Source: Dysidea avara
Lineage: Eukaryota; Porifera; Demospongiae; Dictyoceratida; Dysideidae
Direction: 5' to 3'
Length of the DNA: 64,000 nt
Assembly (NCBI RefSeq): GCF_963678975.1
Contig: NC_089274.1
Span: forward strand, 26,015,053-26,079,052
The translations under genes and the position numbers were made by a program. Under the pieces are notes generated by a model. That model searched no databases. It was not told the DNA's origin and saw only the letters and a list, made by a program, of their open reading frames with translations. Positions 12,322 through 24,509 of the stretch are shown here, one piece after another. Numbering within the stretch: the first letter of the stretch is position 1; each line of letters starts with the position of its first letter.

Positions 12322-13896
12322 CAGTCAAACCTCTCTAATCCGACACCTGCATAATCCAGAATCCTATCTAATCCAACCAAAATGTCAATTACCAACACTT
12401 TTGTGTAGAAAACAACCTCTGTAATTTGACACCTCTATATTCCGTATACAAAATTTGATTCTCTAGACTAGGAAATACATTGTTTTCAACCTTTGTAATC
12501 TGACAGAATATAAAAACAATCACAGAAAATAATTGTTAAGTATTTAATTGATTAACAATAATTCTATCCCAATGAAGCCATACATCAAAGTAAAAAAACT
12601 GGGAGTATATGACAGTTAAAGTGCGTGGTAGTTAAACCCCAGTACATATATGGAAATTACACATTAAGTGAAGTGCAAATTGAAGCCATACACAACATAA
12701 AATCTACAAGCTCAGCAAAATTTGAAGCCATACCATTACATATTCAGCAAACAATTAAGCCATACACAACTGACATGCTTATTAACACGAAATTGACTAC
12801 TTCAAAGTGTGGGATAGAAGCTAGTTAAACCCCACCTGCACTTGTAGGATATCTAGTTATCAACACCTCGGCTTCACCTCTGATAGGTTGATAACAATGA
12901 TATCCTACTCCATGGTGGGGTTTAACTATAACTAAAAAGCTGTAATACTTGCAAATTCTAAAATTCATTCATGTTAAAAAAAACATTGTGTGATCCATTT
13001 TACTGCATAATCTGACATGTAATTCTAGTTATAGAACTTTGCGTGGGCGAGATCAAATGAAGAGTGTACTTTAAATTTTATAAAGTACACTTTGGGGCAA
13101 ACAGTGCTTTATTACCCACAAAACCCACAAAGAGTGCTTGCTAAGCACTCTTTGTGGGCAATATAGCACAGTTGCCCACATGCCTTAAGTGCAGGCTAAT
13201 AGCCTGCAGGGCTAACGCCAGTACGACTAATCACCTAAGCCGGTGAAGGCTGATAGCCTTGCCGCACTGAGTGATCAATCACCCCAGCCAATATGAGTTC
13301 TACCACTGGATTGTTTTTATAGCCATACCTAAATGGTTCGATGATGGGTGGGAGAAGGTAACATTGCTGTTATGTTTGTTAATGTAAACGGACAAGTCCT
13401 GGAGATGTCACAGAAATACTTCACCATGTGTCACAATAGAATCGATTGTGGGTTATGACCCAAACCTGCCACAATATGCGATGAACGTCTACCATGCCAA
13501 ACTATGGTGAACTACGCACAAGTTACTTTGTTAAACCAGTTTGTGTGCATTCAGGCTGCTAATAGTTCGTGCAATGCATGTTAATTATGAGTCTTAGTGT
13601 ATACATGACTAGAAAGTTCCACAAATCATTTAAAACATAGCCTTGCTCGTGCTACATGTATATGAAAAATAAAGCATGAGATGCGCGGCCGAGATGCTAA
13701 TAAAGCATGAGGCAAAGCTGAGTGCTTTATTAGCATCAAGGCCAAGCACCGAGTGCTTTATTTTTCATATAGCACTCGCGGCTATGCTTTAACATATACA
13801 TATTGTACAAAGTCGGATTACAGATAATCCAGCAACCTCTTTAATCAAGCAAAATTTATGGCTCCCATTGAGCGTCAGATTAGAGAGGTTTGACTG
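12322..13896. mobile_element. pogo/Tigger-like element with TA target duplication, non-autonomous
   Basis: The 1,575 bp element has terminal inverted repeats of about 24 bp (CAGTCAAACCTCTCTAATC, then about 5 bases with one or two differences). It is flanked by TA at 12320-12321 and 13897-13898. The paralogous site at about 2,459 holds a single uninterrupted TA, so the empty site is visible in the same window. The CAGT start, ACCTC word and TA duplication fit pogo/Tigger (Tc1/mariner superfamily). No transposase frame is present. Inside are several hairpins, at about 12,830-12,930, 13,060-13,160 and 13,640-13,795. Confidence 0.85.
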
Positions 13897-15143
13897 TAAC
13901 TGCAGATTTAATATTGGACTCTTATCATTCATTGACTTGTGTTCTATATTCAGTCTTGCGACATTCCCAAGTTATTTATTTTAAACTAGTAAGTTGGCCT
14001 CCTTTTTTAATAGTTATGTGGTGCAGAGAAAAAAGGTGGCTAAGTTACAACTTACTAGTCAATTAGTGTCAAAAGAATTATTTGGGAATGCAGTAAAACT
14101 GAATGATATGCCCCCTAGTAGGTAAAAGGCTGACTCGAGATACTTTACTCCACCTTTTCAAACATAACAACTTTAAACAGGCTGTAGGACCAGGTATCCT
14201 ACAGACCTTCAGCACTTGTGCTGTAAAGCCTTAATAAATAAATAAAATACTACAACAGTTGCTCTAATAGAACAGTCACACATGAAAAGCTGTACATTAA
14301 ATACAGCAAAATCTAGTACATTTAATTTTAAAATGAAGTAGGGATCCAAGCAATAAAAAGAATTACAGCATAGCTTGGTGGGAAAATCCCTACTTTGGCA
14401 TTGAACAAAATAAGTGTTATAACATGCCAATGTAGGGATAGTCTCACAGTGTAATACTGTACCATCATTTATCTCTTATCGCTTGGTTTAGTTCTAACTA
14501 CAATTACGTACATGCATTGAGGATTCATCCTGAGTGATATAAATCATGCAAAATGGCTTATAGTGAAAAAAAAATGCAGACTAGTAGCTGGTTCCCCACT
14601 AGCGAATCATTATATACCACATCAAAGGTAAGAATGGTGTCATGCAGTCACATTGAGCATGCACCAGTTTATTTTGAAGTCCACTTGGACTTTGAAATAT
14701 GCACTCTATAATTTGCCAAAATTTTCTGCTTTGTAAATCAACTTACTACATGTACACTGTGTACTTAGACAAAACTACACTGTGTATAGATAAATAATTA
14801 TTGTTAGCTTCAAAGGTATGTAATTCATTATCCCAACCATAGAAGAACCCTGTCTCTATATAATCTATTTACAATAAACACATGGTAAATTTCCATGACA
14901 TCATTTGTAGACCATCTGAGGCTACAGCTAAAAACTTTTAGTCCACAAATGATATTCATACATGTGATACCATACAATATCTACTAATTCATTTTGTGTA
15001 CTGTTTGATGATAATTGATCAATAACATGACTAAATGTAGTAGTATTGATTCAAATAACTTATAACTGTTAGTAGAAAAGTACAAACTTTACAACTATAG
15101 CGTAGCTTACAACACTGATATTCTGTAGACTTATCCACTGAAA
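13897..15143. repeat. Segmental duplication, right copy, 3' part with collagen copy 3 promoter
   Basis: This matches about 2,466-3,949, with roughly 300 bp present only in the left copy (near 2,690-2,960) and about 90 bp present only here (near 14,155-14,250). The last few hundred bases before the ATG are nearly identical to those of copy 2, including the small inverted repeat with ATCATTTGTAGAC. No gene lies inside. Confidence 0.7.
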
Positions 15144-16174
15144 ATGACTGCTACAAACAGTGGATTGAATTGGTTGTCTCTACTGTGTTTGGGAATTGTG
15201 TTTGTGGGTGGCTGGTATTTCCAGTCATCACTGGTTGAGTTTACGATAAAAATTGAAGTACAAGCTGAAATAATACAACAACTCAAAGAAACAGTCAAGG
15301 AACAAAACAAGCAACTTAACCTGCTACAACTACAGATTATCCAACATCAACCAACAGTGAGTTGGCTTATACCAGTAACTATGTACATTAGTAACTCTAT
15401 ATGTATTTGCTATAGAGTAATGACCAGTTCACCAATGAACCTCTCAATACTAACTATACCACAAAACAACATTCTGTAACGAAAAGATCTACCAGTACTA
15501 CTGAAAAAACACTGGAAATCCTTAGAGGGAGAGATGGTCGAGATGGTAGAGATGGAATACCAGGTCCCAGGGGACTGACTGGACTGACTGGATCCAAGGG
15601 AGACACAGGAGTTGCTGGTCCTAAGGGAGAAGGAGCAGGTGGAGTGGTGTATGTACATTGGGGCCATAACTCTTGTCCAGACACTGGAGCACAACTAGTA
15701 TACTCTGGCAGAGCTGGTGGGTCACTCTATACTCATCAAGGAGGTGGTGGTAACCCACAGTGTCTACCACTTGACCCAAACTACCTCAAGACAATTAGTG
15801 GAACACAGAATCATGCCTATATGTATGGAGCAGAGTATGAGGTCACAAATGGACTAGTAGCAAATTCACACAGCACAGATGTAGTGTGTGCAGTATGTTA
15901 TGTTCCTACAAGAAATGTTGTTTACATGTTACCAGCTAAGTACACCTGTCCAACAGGCTGGACCAGAGAATATTATGGCTACTTAATGAGTGAACGACAT
16001 GCACATCACCGGTCAACATTCTCCTGTGTTGATCACAGTATCACATCAGCAATCGGTTCAACTGATAATCACAATGGTTTTCTCTTCTATCCAGTGGAAG
16101 GGGTGTGTGGATCACTACCATGTCCTCCTTATGAGCAGACTAAAGAACTTTCTTGTGCTGTGTGCACAAAGTAG
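15144..16174 (+). CDS. Membrane-anchored short-chain collagen C4-like protein, copy 3 (2 exons)
   Basis: Exons 15144-15356 and 15416-16174 encode 323 residues. The 59 bp intron sits at the same place as in the other copies. The stem is the shortest of the three: the segment after SSLVE is replaced by FTIKIEVQ. The twelve Gly-X-Y triplets are kept, but two are changed (GLT repeated, then GSK). The C-terminal domain has VHWGHNSCP where the others have VRWGHNSCP. The ATG that could start a separate second frame in copies 1 and 2 is ACG here, while the spliced frame stays intact; this shows that the two parts are exons of one gene. A likely AATAAA is at 16324. Confidence 0.9.
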
Positions 16175-16963
16175 ATTCCCAGCAAAAACATACATGTTAG
16201 GCCTCTATGTTTCATTGAACATTGTAGCAGTCATCTATTTTGTACATGTGCATGCATGTATAGTCAAATGTCATGATAGCTCTTTTTCTGCTTCTTTAGT
16301 AATACATAGAGTTTTATCCTAACAATAAACTGAAACTGTGAGGCCAGAACTTGTCCTGTAAGTAATGTTTTGGTCAAGAAACACGTTAACCCTTTACATG
16401 CCTTTACTAAATTTGATGGTGGTTGTTCTCATTAAGTTGCGATAAGTTCTGTTTGATTCAACATTAAGTTTAAAAATCAGACCATATTTTACTCATGTGA
16501 TGAAAGCCTCAATCGCATGGCAAAAATTCTGAATCACAGAAATGCAAGTTGCTGTCGTTCATCGCTTCATGTGTAGAAATAGGCAATGGGAGCTCCCCAC
16601 CTACTAAATGTCACCATGTACACACGTATGCCCATATTGTATAAACCCAGAAGTTTTATGGGTAAAGATGATAAACAATGAATACCTTATAACATATAAA
16701 ATGTAATAGATATATATATGTACGGATCGGCCATGCAGTGTTGTTTCACTTCTGCTCAATAATATTGAAGTATTGAGTGAAGGAGAACAGCTCTCCTGGT
16801 CTGCTCGTTGTGATTTGATTACAAGTCACAACATTGTCTGCATGAACTTCTATTTTATTTTATTTTTTTAATGTGTACTTTTTAATTATCATTGTAGAGT
16901 ATAACAGCATTGTCAAATCATAGCTTCTCAATTGCAGCTCACAAAAGTTCTTAGCATAAGTAC

Positions 16964-17385
16964 TAGGGCTGAGCGATACTGCCATTTTAGTATCACGATC
17001 AATACTAAAGCCACTATTCACAATACTGAATAGTTCACGATACTTACAAATAAGTCAATCATAGCTGGTGCCACATAGTGTATTGCTCAGCATTCCTGCA
17101 GGAAGTCCTTATAGGTGGCCACTATCATCCTTGTTTACAGTAACAGTTATTGTAACACATGCTTTGAGGTTATGTTATGGTGTTCACACCTCTCTGCAGG
17201 GGAAACCAGATGGGTGGACTTTATCATTTACAAGGATTCTTAGCCTAGTACTGCATAACAAATGGATTTTTAATGACAGTAATGTACAGGTATGGTATCA
17301 CGATAGTTAATAACAAAATATCGCGATATCGATACTTTCAAAATATCATGAGATATCGCTAAAACAGTAGTATCGCTCAGCCCTA
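16964..17385. mobile_element. hAT MITE with 8-bp TSD
   Basis: Inverted ends read TAGGGCTGAGCGATACTG and its near complement, and the element is flanked by perfect 8-bp duplications ATAAGTAC (16956-16963 and 17386-17393). It is 422 bp long. A second, inverted copy lies at about 30,163-30,581. Confidence 0.9.
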
Positions 17386-17446
17386 ATAAGTACACATATG
17401 CACACATACATGCATACAATATATATGTAACACATGTAATACTACA

Positions 17447-17602
17447 GACACAGACACACACACACACAGACACACAGACACACACACACACCACACAAAC
17501 ACATACACACACACCACACACACACACACACACCACACACAACACACACACACACCACACACACACACACACACACACCACACACACACCACACACACAA
17601 CA
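17447..17602. repeat. CA-rich microsatellite
   Basis: This is an imperfect (CA)n tract interrupted by CCACAC and AGACAC units. Long Cys/Val-rich minus-strand frames here are translations of the repeat. Confidence 0.95.
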
Positions 17603-17833
17603 CTGTTAATTTAATCACTATGTACAAAACAAAACGTCTCTTTTGTAAGACACATACACTACTCACATGTGTGCAGTAGAAACTCTGCCAATGGTTCCAG
17701 TTGTGTAGTGTTCTTATTTTTCTGCTTCTTCCCTTTACCTTGCAGTGAAGCTGGTATTCTGGTTGAGTTTCCTAAGGATTACATCAATAGTAAACTCCAG
17801 CATCTCAACATGGCCTGTGATACAGTACGTATA

Positions 17834-17937
17834 CAGAGTTGGGGTTGTTACACTAAAAATGTAACTAGTTACATATTACTAGTTACTTTTACGCGATGTA
17901 GCGCACTACATTTACGTATTATATACCCCCAACTCTG
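17834..17937. mobile_element. 104 bp hAT-like palindrome
   Basis: The ends are CAGAGTTGGGG and CCCCAACTCTG. Flanks are TACGTATA (17826-17833) and TATGTATA (17938-17945), one mismatch in 8. The inside is palindromic (GTAACTAGTTAC). It may be related to the element at 10.2 kb. Confidence 0.75.
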
Positions 17938-19640
17938 TATGTATATACACCTAAGAGGTAATGACAATGAGGTTGCTTGCATTAATATTCCTCTAAAAAA
18001 AGTGTAGTTTGTGTTGCATGTATAAAACAGGTAGGCAACCTAAATTCCAATCGAATAAACTTGCACCAACTTGGAAGCATCTGGTATCACATTTGTAGCA
18101 TTGTTAGGCTATTGTGGAGAGTTCCTGGTCTCAGTTATTAATACCCGTTATCAACTTTACCTGAAACTTGTGTCAATAACTAAGATATTTTCCCAAATAT
18201 ATGTAACACGTATTATATACGTATCAATGTTGATACTCCACTGTATCATATCATCAACACAGCCATCAACACATAAACATCTGGTACTATAACATGTTAG
18301 CTTCAGAAATCAGCTAGATGACATGAGCTTTTCATTGGCATTAAAAGGTTGTTCTGAAGCAATACCATATAGTAAGCAGGCCATGCTGTCATATGATCCT
18401 TCCATCTCATAATATAAACTAAAAATTAATAATTTTAAAATGAAGCAGATAGAAACATGCAAATGAAGGGATTTCCCCCACATAATACCATTATTTATGC
18501 ATATCTCTGCTTTAATCAATGTTTTTTTAATACACTAGTTTACTTTTTAAATATAATATAGCTATTATATATACGTGTGTGACTGACTACTCTATTAATA
18601 CGCATGTGACCAAATTATTGAAAGGGGTCTTCTACATACATCCAACTTCAAAGACCACAACTTATTGCTTAAGAAACATAAAGCTGAAATTTTCACTAAA
18701 CCGTTTCAGTGCATGACTAAATTTCAAGTCAGTTGTCTACTCCAATCTGAAGTTATGCATCGTCATAGTGGATGTGTGTGGTAGACCCCTTTTCGCAAAC
18801 CCAGTTACATATTATATTGCACGTGGTTGTTGTATCAGGGTGACTGCTTTATTGAGGCATTTTGATCTCACTGCTGATCTCATGTGATAGGTCAAAGGCA
18901 TGGTCACTGTGCCTTGTTTTCTGCAGCAAAACCAATCATAGCTATAAGTGCAGCTGGAGCATTAAGAGGGTGTGGTCACCATACTCTGTTTTCTGTATGC
19001 AGCTATTTACTCCATCCCACAATAGCATAAAATCTTCAAATAAATACGTGGCATCTAAATATGGATGTCAATTAACACCTCAGTATGGTTCATTGCATGA
19101 AGAACATAATGACTAGTAAAAGTAACCAAAAGCAAAGGAAAGGTACAGAGAGCAGATACGTGTTCTTTGGCACACCAAAGAGTTTTCTATTGTGCTGTAA
19201 AGCGGTGGTTGTACATTGCATCGTTTAGCCTCTAGCCAATCAACTATGGCCAGGAAAGAAGGCACTGTAGACTGACCAAAAATCAGATTTTAACAAATTT
19301 TCTTTAAAAAATCAATGTTGGTGCTTTTATAAGGACTTTCCAAGTTTCTATAGATATGATCATACCCTAAGACTCTTCTGTGGAGGCATGTTTCATCAGA
19401 ATATTTTGTATGATGATTTTAATGTAGTGTTATGGCGGGCACACTTATTTGAAATTGAACTACTGCTGTATTGTATGATAATGTGTCCTCCCCATATGAG
19501 ATCTACAATCATAATCTGTAATTTATCTCAATTACAAAATGTTGTTATAATGTTGTTAAGAGGCTAAACGAAGTTAACGCTCAAGTGTATAGCGTGACAG
19601 AGCATGTAAGCCCACACACTTAAGGAGGGAAATTATACGT

Positions 19641-20567
19641 AATCCCCATGACAACACAGTCACATAGTAACACAAGTACATTGTGTTGGTTGCATCATTT
19701 TGGTGATTTCTGTCTAGTACTTAGTGAATTACTAGTAGCATCATGGCGGAAGTATCTCTTCGCCTGGAAGATAATTGCCAGGATAATGACACACCCAGAA
19801 GCCATGGAGTCAGTTGCACAACTCATATGCACAGCTCTCAATCAGTCGACCTCCCAAACAGATACAAATTCTGGAGCCAACTCAAGCACTATTTCAGGAG
19901 CCAACTCAGGAGCTAGTGTAGGAACCAACTCAGGAGCCAACCCTCAACAGCCCTCTTCAAGTGGTAAGTCACAGCTCTATTCTCATTAGACTCTCTTTTT
20001 CTCGCTGGGCCAACATCCAATTACCATGTTCAAGACACTCCATGTCTCCCCTATGTCGTACCATGTTGCGCATAGGGTGAAATTACTTCCTGTGGTCTTA
20101 GTAGGTAGAATATATTGTTTGTTTTGTTCTCTGGACTTTTCTCCACGCCTGTACCCACCTTACCTGTGTAGTTCAACAACACACCTCCTTACTGAATGCA
20201 AAAGAGTAGTAACCTCAAGAACACTGTTACACATCCGACAGTCAGTCATGTGTTAGTGGATGAGTTACTAGCTGATAGTTGGTTACAATCAGGTCACAAG
20301 ACATGTATACTTGGAGTCCATACCCTTACCTAGGTATAGCCCTTCATAATATTATGCTTTTGGTCTAATGTACTATGTTGCTTACACTGGACAACAGGCA
20401 ACGGGTCAGACAGAGCACAATGGACCCCAGGGGTGGATCCAGACTTTTTAAAAGGGAGGTTCCAGTCTAGAATTGCAACTTCAGTCTAGAATTGCAACTT
20501 CAGTCTAGCTGTAGGTCAAAGACCAAACAAAATGGTCATTACCTGCTGAAAATAGCTGCCCCTCACC
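19641..20567. other. Unassigned stretch with a low-complexity open frame
   Basis: A + frame near 19,790-19,965 has repeated 'SGANSG' and 'TNSGAN' motifs and is followed by GTAAGT, so it might be an exon or the start of a retroelement gag. I recognise no domain. A 21-bp direct repeat (CAGTCTAGAATTGCAACTT) lies at 20,464-20,507. Confidence 0.3.
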
Positions 20568-20575
20568 ATAGATAC

Positions 20576-21121
20576 TAGGACTGGGACAAAGCTGCGAATG
20601 TTTCGGTGGTTCAAAGGTTAAGTAAACTTCAAATTTTAAAAATATCCTTCGAAGCTTCGTAATGCACTCATTGTTTACGAAAGAATTACAAATAAACGTC
20701 GTTGTCTTTAATGCAGCTGATTATTGATCTTGCACGATCGTTGTTCATCTCTTCGCGAGTGCCACGCCCACTTTTAAACCATCGAAGTTTAGCTTGTTAT
20801 ATAGCCTTGAAAAACCTTATAAAGTGATAGATATTACAGGAAAACGTCCTTTTAGCCATTAGTTGGTGTTTACCTATGCATGAATGCAGTATAGCAGACA
20901 CGCCCATTTGCAATCGATCGATTGCGTCATTCAGTACTGCTGCTATGCGCTTTCCAAATGCTTGCAAACTTACTAAATAGGACTAGAAAGATAAAACTTA
21001 AGAAGGATGTTAGTAAGCACAAGAAAATCTGTAACTTGAAAGCTAACACCGAAGCTTCAAATGTTCGAACATTTTCCAAGCGAATATTTGAAGGTAAATA
21101 TTGATATTCGTCCCAGCCCTA
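20576..21121. mobile_element. hAT MITE with perfect 8-bp TSD
   Basis: The ends are TAGGACTGGGAC and GTCCCAGCCCTA, flanked by ATAGATAC on both sides (20568-20575 and 21122-21129). It is 546 bp long. 'CGAAGCTTCG'-type words repeat inside, and there is no transposase. Confidence 0.9.
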
Positions 21122-21281
21122 ATAGATACCCTCACCAACTATATAACTCCACACGTATCCTGCTACACTGCTCCTCTAAGAATACTGTAACTGCTCTATT
21201 AGAGTATCTCAATCTTGACTGCTCTAGTGGAGTATCTCGAGTAGGAGAGGCTCTTTCAAAAGGGGGGTTCCATAGAACCCT

Positions 21282-21307
21282 TTGAACCCCCCCCCCCCCC
21301 CCCCCCT
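21282..21307. repeat. Poly-C tract
   Basis: This run of about 20 C residues follows a degenerate 'aaggggggttcc' word. It is probably polymorphic or hard to assemble. Confidence 0.9.
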
Positions 21308-21380
21308 ACATTATAGGTTTCCTACATGACAATCATGAATGGTGAATACATGCCACTATACATCCAGAGGTAACCCCACT

Positions 21381-21830
21381 GATAACCTCCATCCACCTGC
21401 AGACTTACTGGAGACCAGCATAAGGCAATTTGAAGAGGTGGGAAATCAACCTATTTCAGGCCCCCAGCACCACAGCTCACCCCTAGTGTAAGTAGCAGAG
21501 GGTCTTCCGATCCTCCCCACCAGCATTATCAAGCAGATACAACGGGGAGACTATTGCTGACCTCCCCCTTGCAAGGGTACTTTCTGTACTATTTCCAAGA
21601 GCATGGAGGGCCAAGTGGTATGGCTAAATATGCGTGTTGTTGTGTGTCCCAAACGCCTACCCCAAGACTTTCAGACTTGGGTGCAATGCTCTGGGCTATA
21701 CTCAGCAGTGGTGGCGCAAACTCAGCCACACAGAATACCCGACCTCATGGCTCATCAATGCAATATCATGTGGTACCTGGCCAGCTGAAACTATAAGGAA
21801 CTGTCCAGATCTGTAGGAATTGGTGATGTA
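21381..21830 (+). pseudogene. DIRS-like retroelement, gag-like remnant
   Basis: Stop-interrupted + frames include EGLPILPTSIIKQIQRGDY and a later segment with NALGYTQQWW. These resemble the N-terminal ORF of DIRS-type retrotransposons, where a similar 'GLPPIP ... I..GEY' segment precedes pol. It probably belongs with the DIRS pol remnant at 24.5 kb, making the gypsy remnant a nested insertion. The family match is from memory. Confidence 0.45.
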
Positions 21831-22069
21831 CATGACTTCGCAGGATGTTTGCCCAGGATGCTGGTGGTGCCATTGCACATGATGTTGACTGGTGCTCAAT
21901 AGAATGGCAGAATTTACAACAAAGTTCCACTTGATCTTTCCTCATTGACATACGTAAAATACTCAGCATATAGGCCTTTATCTGCCTTAGCCCAGGATGA
22001 GCCTGGGTTAAGGTCTTTGGCTTGGCGGTAGTTGGTGTTGTAGATGACCCAAGAGGACCAGAGATATTT

Positions 22070-24300
22070 TAATGAATATTAAGAAAGATGTGAAGCAGTT
22101 TTGTAAACCATGCCCATGAGTGCCAAGTTGTTGGGAAATCAAATCAGAGTATACCAGTTACACCTCTGAAGCCAATTCCTGTGGTAGAAGAACTGTTCAG
22201 CCAAGTGATTGTAGATTGTGTGGGGCCACTACCATGTACCAAAGCAGGTAACCAGTATCTGCTTACAATAATGTGCGCTTCAACTAGATTTCCTGACGCC
22301 ATCCCCCTTAGAAACATCAAGGCCAAGAAAATAGTTAGTGCCCTCATCAAGTTTTTACACTGATGTGTCTTCCAAGGTCAATTCAATCCGACCAAGGGTC
22401 AAACTTTATGTCTGGTTTGTTCCAGCAGGTTATGCATCAACTGGGTATCAAGCAATTTAAATCTAATGCTTACCTCCCGGAGTCACCAGGAGCCTTGGAA
22501 CGATTCCACCAGACCCTCAAGAATATGATGAGAACATACTGTTTGAAGGAAGAGAAGGAATGGGATGAAGGGGGTGCACTTACTACTATTTGCCGTCTGT
22601 GAATCCATACAAGAATCATCAGGGTTTAGTCCCTTTGAGCTTGTATTCAGAAGAGTAGTCTGAGGACCATTGAAGTTACTGAAGGAGATATGGGTGGCTG
22701 AGAACATTCACTCGAACATTTTAGTATCTGATCTCCATGACAGATTATCTACAGCAGCACAACTAGCCCAGATGAATTTGAAAGATGCCCAAGGTTGTAT
22801 GAAGCGATGGTATGCCAAGCATGCACGGTCAAGAACTTTTAAACCAGGGAACAACGTGTTAGTCCTCCTACCCATTCATCACCACCCACTACAGGCAAGG
22901 TACTGTGGCCCATATGTAATAGAGAAGAAGCTTAATGAGGTAGATTATGTCGTTTACATGCCGGATCATTGTAAACAGCCAAGGGTTTGCCACATTAATA
23001 TGCTCAAGGAATACCATGACAACTCTTCCTCACCCTCAATAGTGCCAGTGGCCAATGTAGTAGGTCTGAAAGATGACTGTGATAAATGAAGAATTGGTGG
23101 AAGATGTCAGGCTGAAGAATTCGGATGCGTTAGCCAGTTTACACAGTAAACTTGGTCATCTCTCGGTGGAGGAGAGAGACAGTATAGCAAACCTTATTTA
23201 TGAGTTTCCAGAGCCTTTTACTGATGCTCCCAAGAAGACTAATGCTATACAACATGACGTAGATGTGGGAGATGTGAAGCCTTGTAAACAGCACCCATAC
23301 CGGGTGAACCCACCGAGAGCGCAGCATATGGAGAGTGAAATTAAGTACATGTTAGAACATGATATCATTGAACCAAGTAGCAGTGAATGGAGTTCACCGT
23401 GTATGTATATTAGATTCATAAGTTAAATGCTGTGACCAAAACTTGATTCTTTTCTGATTCCTAGAATCAATGACTGCATAGAGAAGATTGGTTGTCAGTA
23501 AGCTGGATCTATTGAAGGGGTACGTATTAAAAGGTCTCACTCACCTCTCGTGCACAAAGGCTGTCAGCATTTGTTACTCCCACAGGATTATACCAATATA
23601 ATAAGGTCACGCCCTTTGGCATGAAGAATGCTCCCACAACTTTTCAGTGACTAATACAGCAGTTCTTTTTTTAACAAGTGATCTTGTTGGTTGTGAGGGA
23701 TACATCAATGATGTTGTAATCTACAGTTCATCCTGGGAGCACCACATGGACCTCCTTCGTCAACTTCTCAGTGGACTGTCACAGGAAAACCTTACCATTA
23801 GCGTGGCCAAAAGTGAGTTTGGGCACTGTCAGTTAACATTGTTGAGACGTGTTGTAGGCCAGGGAAATATTTCTCCTGTAATGGCAAAGGTGGAGGCAGT
23901 TACTCGTTTTCCTGTACCCAGTAACAAAAGAGAGCTAATAATGTTTTTGGGTATGGCTGGGGAGTTTTGACCATTATGTTAGCTATTTAAAAAAAAAGAA
24001 ATCTGATGAGCATCAAAAGAGGTATTCCACTATTGAGAAAGAAACTCTAGGTCTTATGTTGGCTTTGAGTCACTTTGATGTGTATTTGAATCCTACAGTT
24101 TTGCCAATAGCAGTGTATACAGACCATAACCCTATCGTGCTCATCAATAAAATGAAGGACAAAAACCAGCAATTGTTGCGTTAGAGTCTAAACCTTCAGC
24201 AGTATAATGTAGACATCTATCATATTAGAGGCAAAGAAAACATTATCACCGATGTCTTATCGAGAGTTTTGATTTGAACACTGACTGTATTATATAGTTT
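22070..24300 (+). pseudogene. Ty3/gypsy retroelement remnant with integrase before reverse transcriptase (Gmr1-like)
   Basis: Going 5' to 3' on the + strand: an integrase zinc-finger remnant (CKPC ... C, 22,090-22,130); the integrase core (VIVDCVGPLP at 22,205, SDQGSNFMSG at 22,385, GALERFHQ at 22,490, giving D, D and E); an integrase C-terminal region with GPYVI and CHINMLKEYH (22,670-23,010); a linker; the RT N-terminal region (PFTDAP, then EPSSSEWSSPC, 23,210-23,400); RT palm remnants (GYINDVVIYSS, 23,697); and RNase H (YSTIEKETLGL, VYTDHNP, 24,025-24,260). This IN-RT-RH order is the reverse of usual Ty3/gypsy and matches the Gmr1 group. It is dead: several frameshifts and stops, and YIND in place of Y.DD at the RT active site. 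No long terminal repeats were matched. A purine run (AAGAGGGGAGG) at about 24,398-24,408 may be the polypurine tract. Confidence 0.8.
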
Positions 24301-24509
24301 AATAGTTTCACTTTGTGGGTTTGTAATTAGGCTTGTAGGATCTTTTTTGTTGACAATGTAATTTTATTTAAAAGTTTCTGTAACTGCTCTGCTTTTTAAG
24401 AGGGGAGGCGTCATGGTGTGCAATGTTTTGAGTTATACAGTTTGGCATGTGAGTGGACCTTGTGTTGTTGTATTTGCTTAACGTCCGTAACAACAGTCTA
24501 ACCTTCGCT

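Larger units (their letters stand above)
16175..19640. other. Gene-free DNA with hAT elements and microsatellite
   Basis: No convincing exon. It contains two hAT-like elements with TSDs (16,964 and 17,834), a CA-rich microsatellite (17,447-17,602), and unclassified AT-rich DNA from 18.0 to 19.6 kb. Confidence 0.5.

Noticed and set aside
17270..17666. Long Cys/Val-rich minus-strand open frames
   Set aside because: They translate the CA microsatellite.
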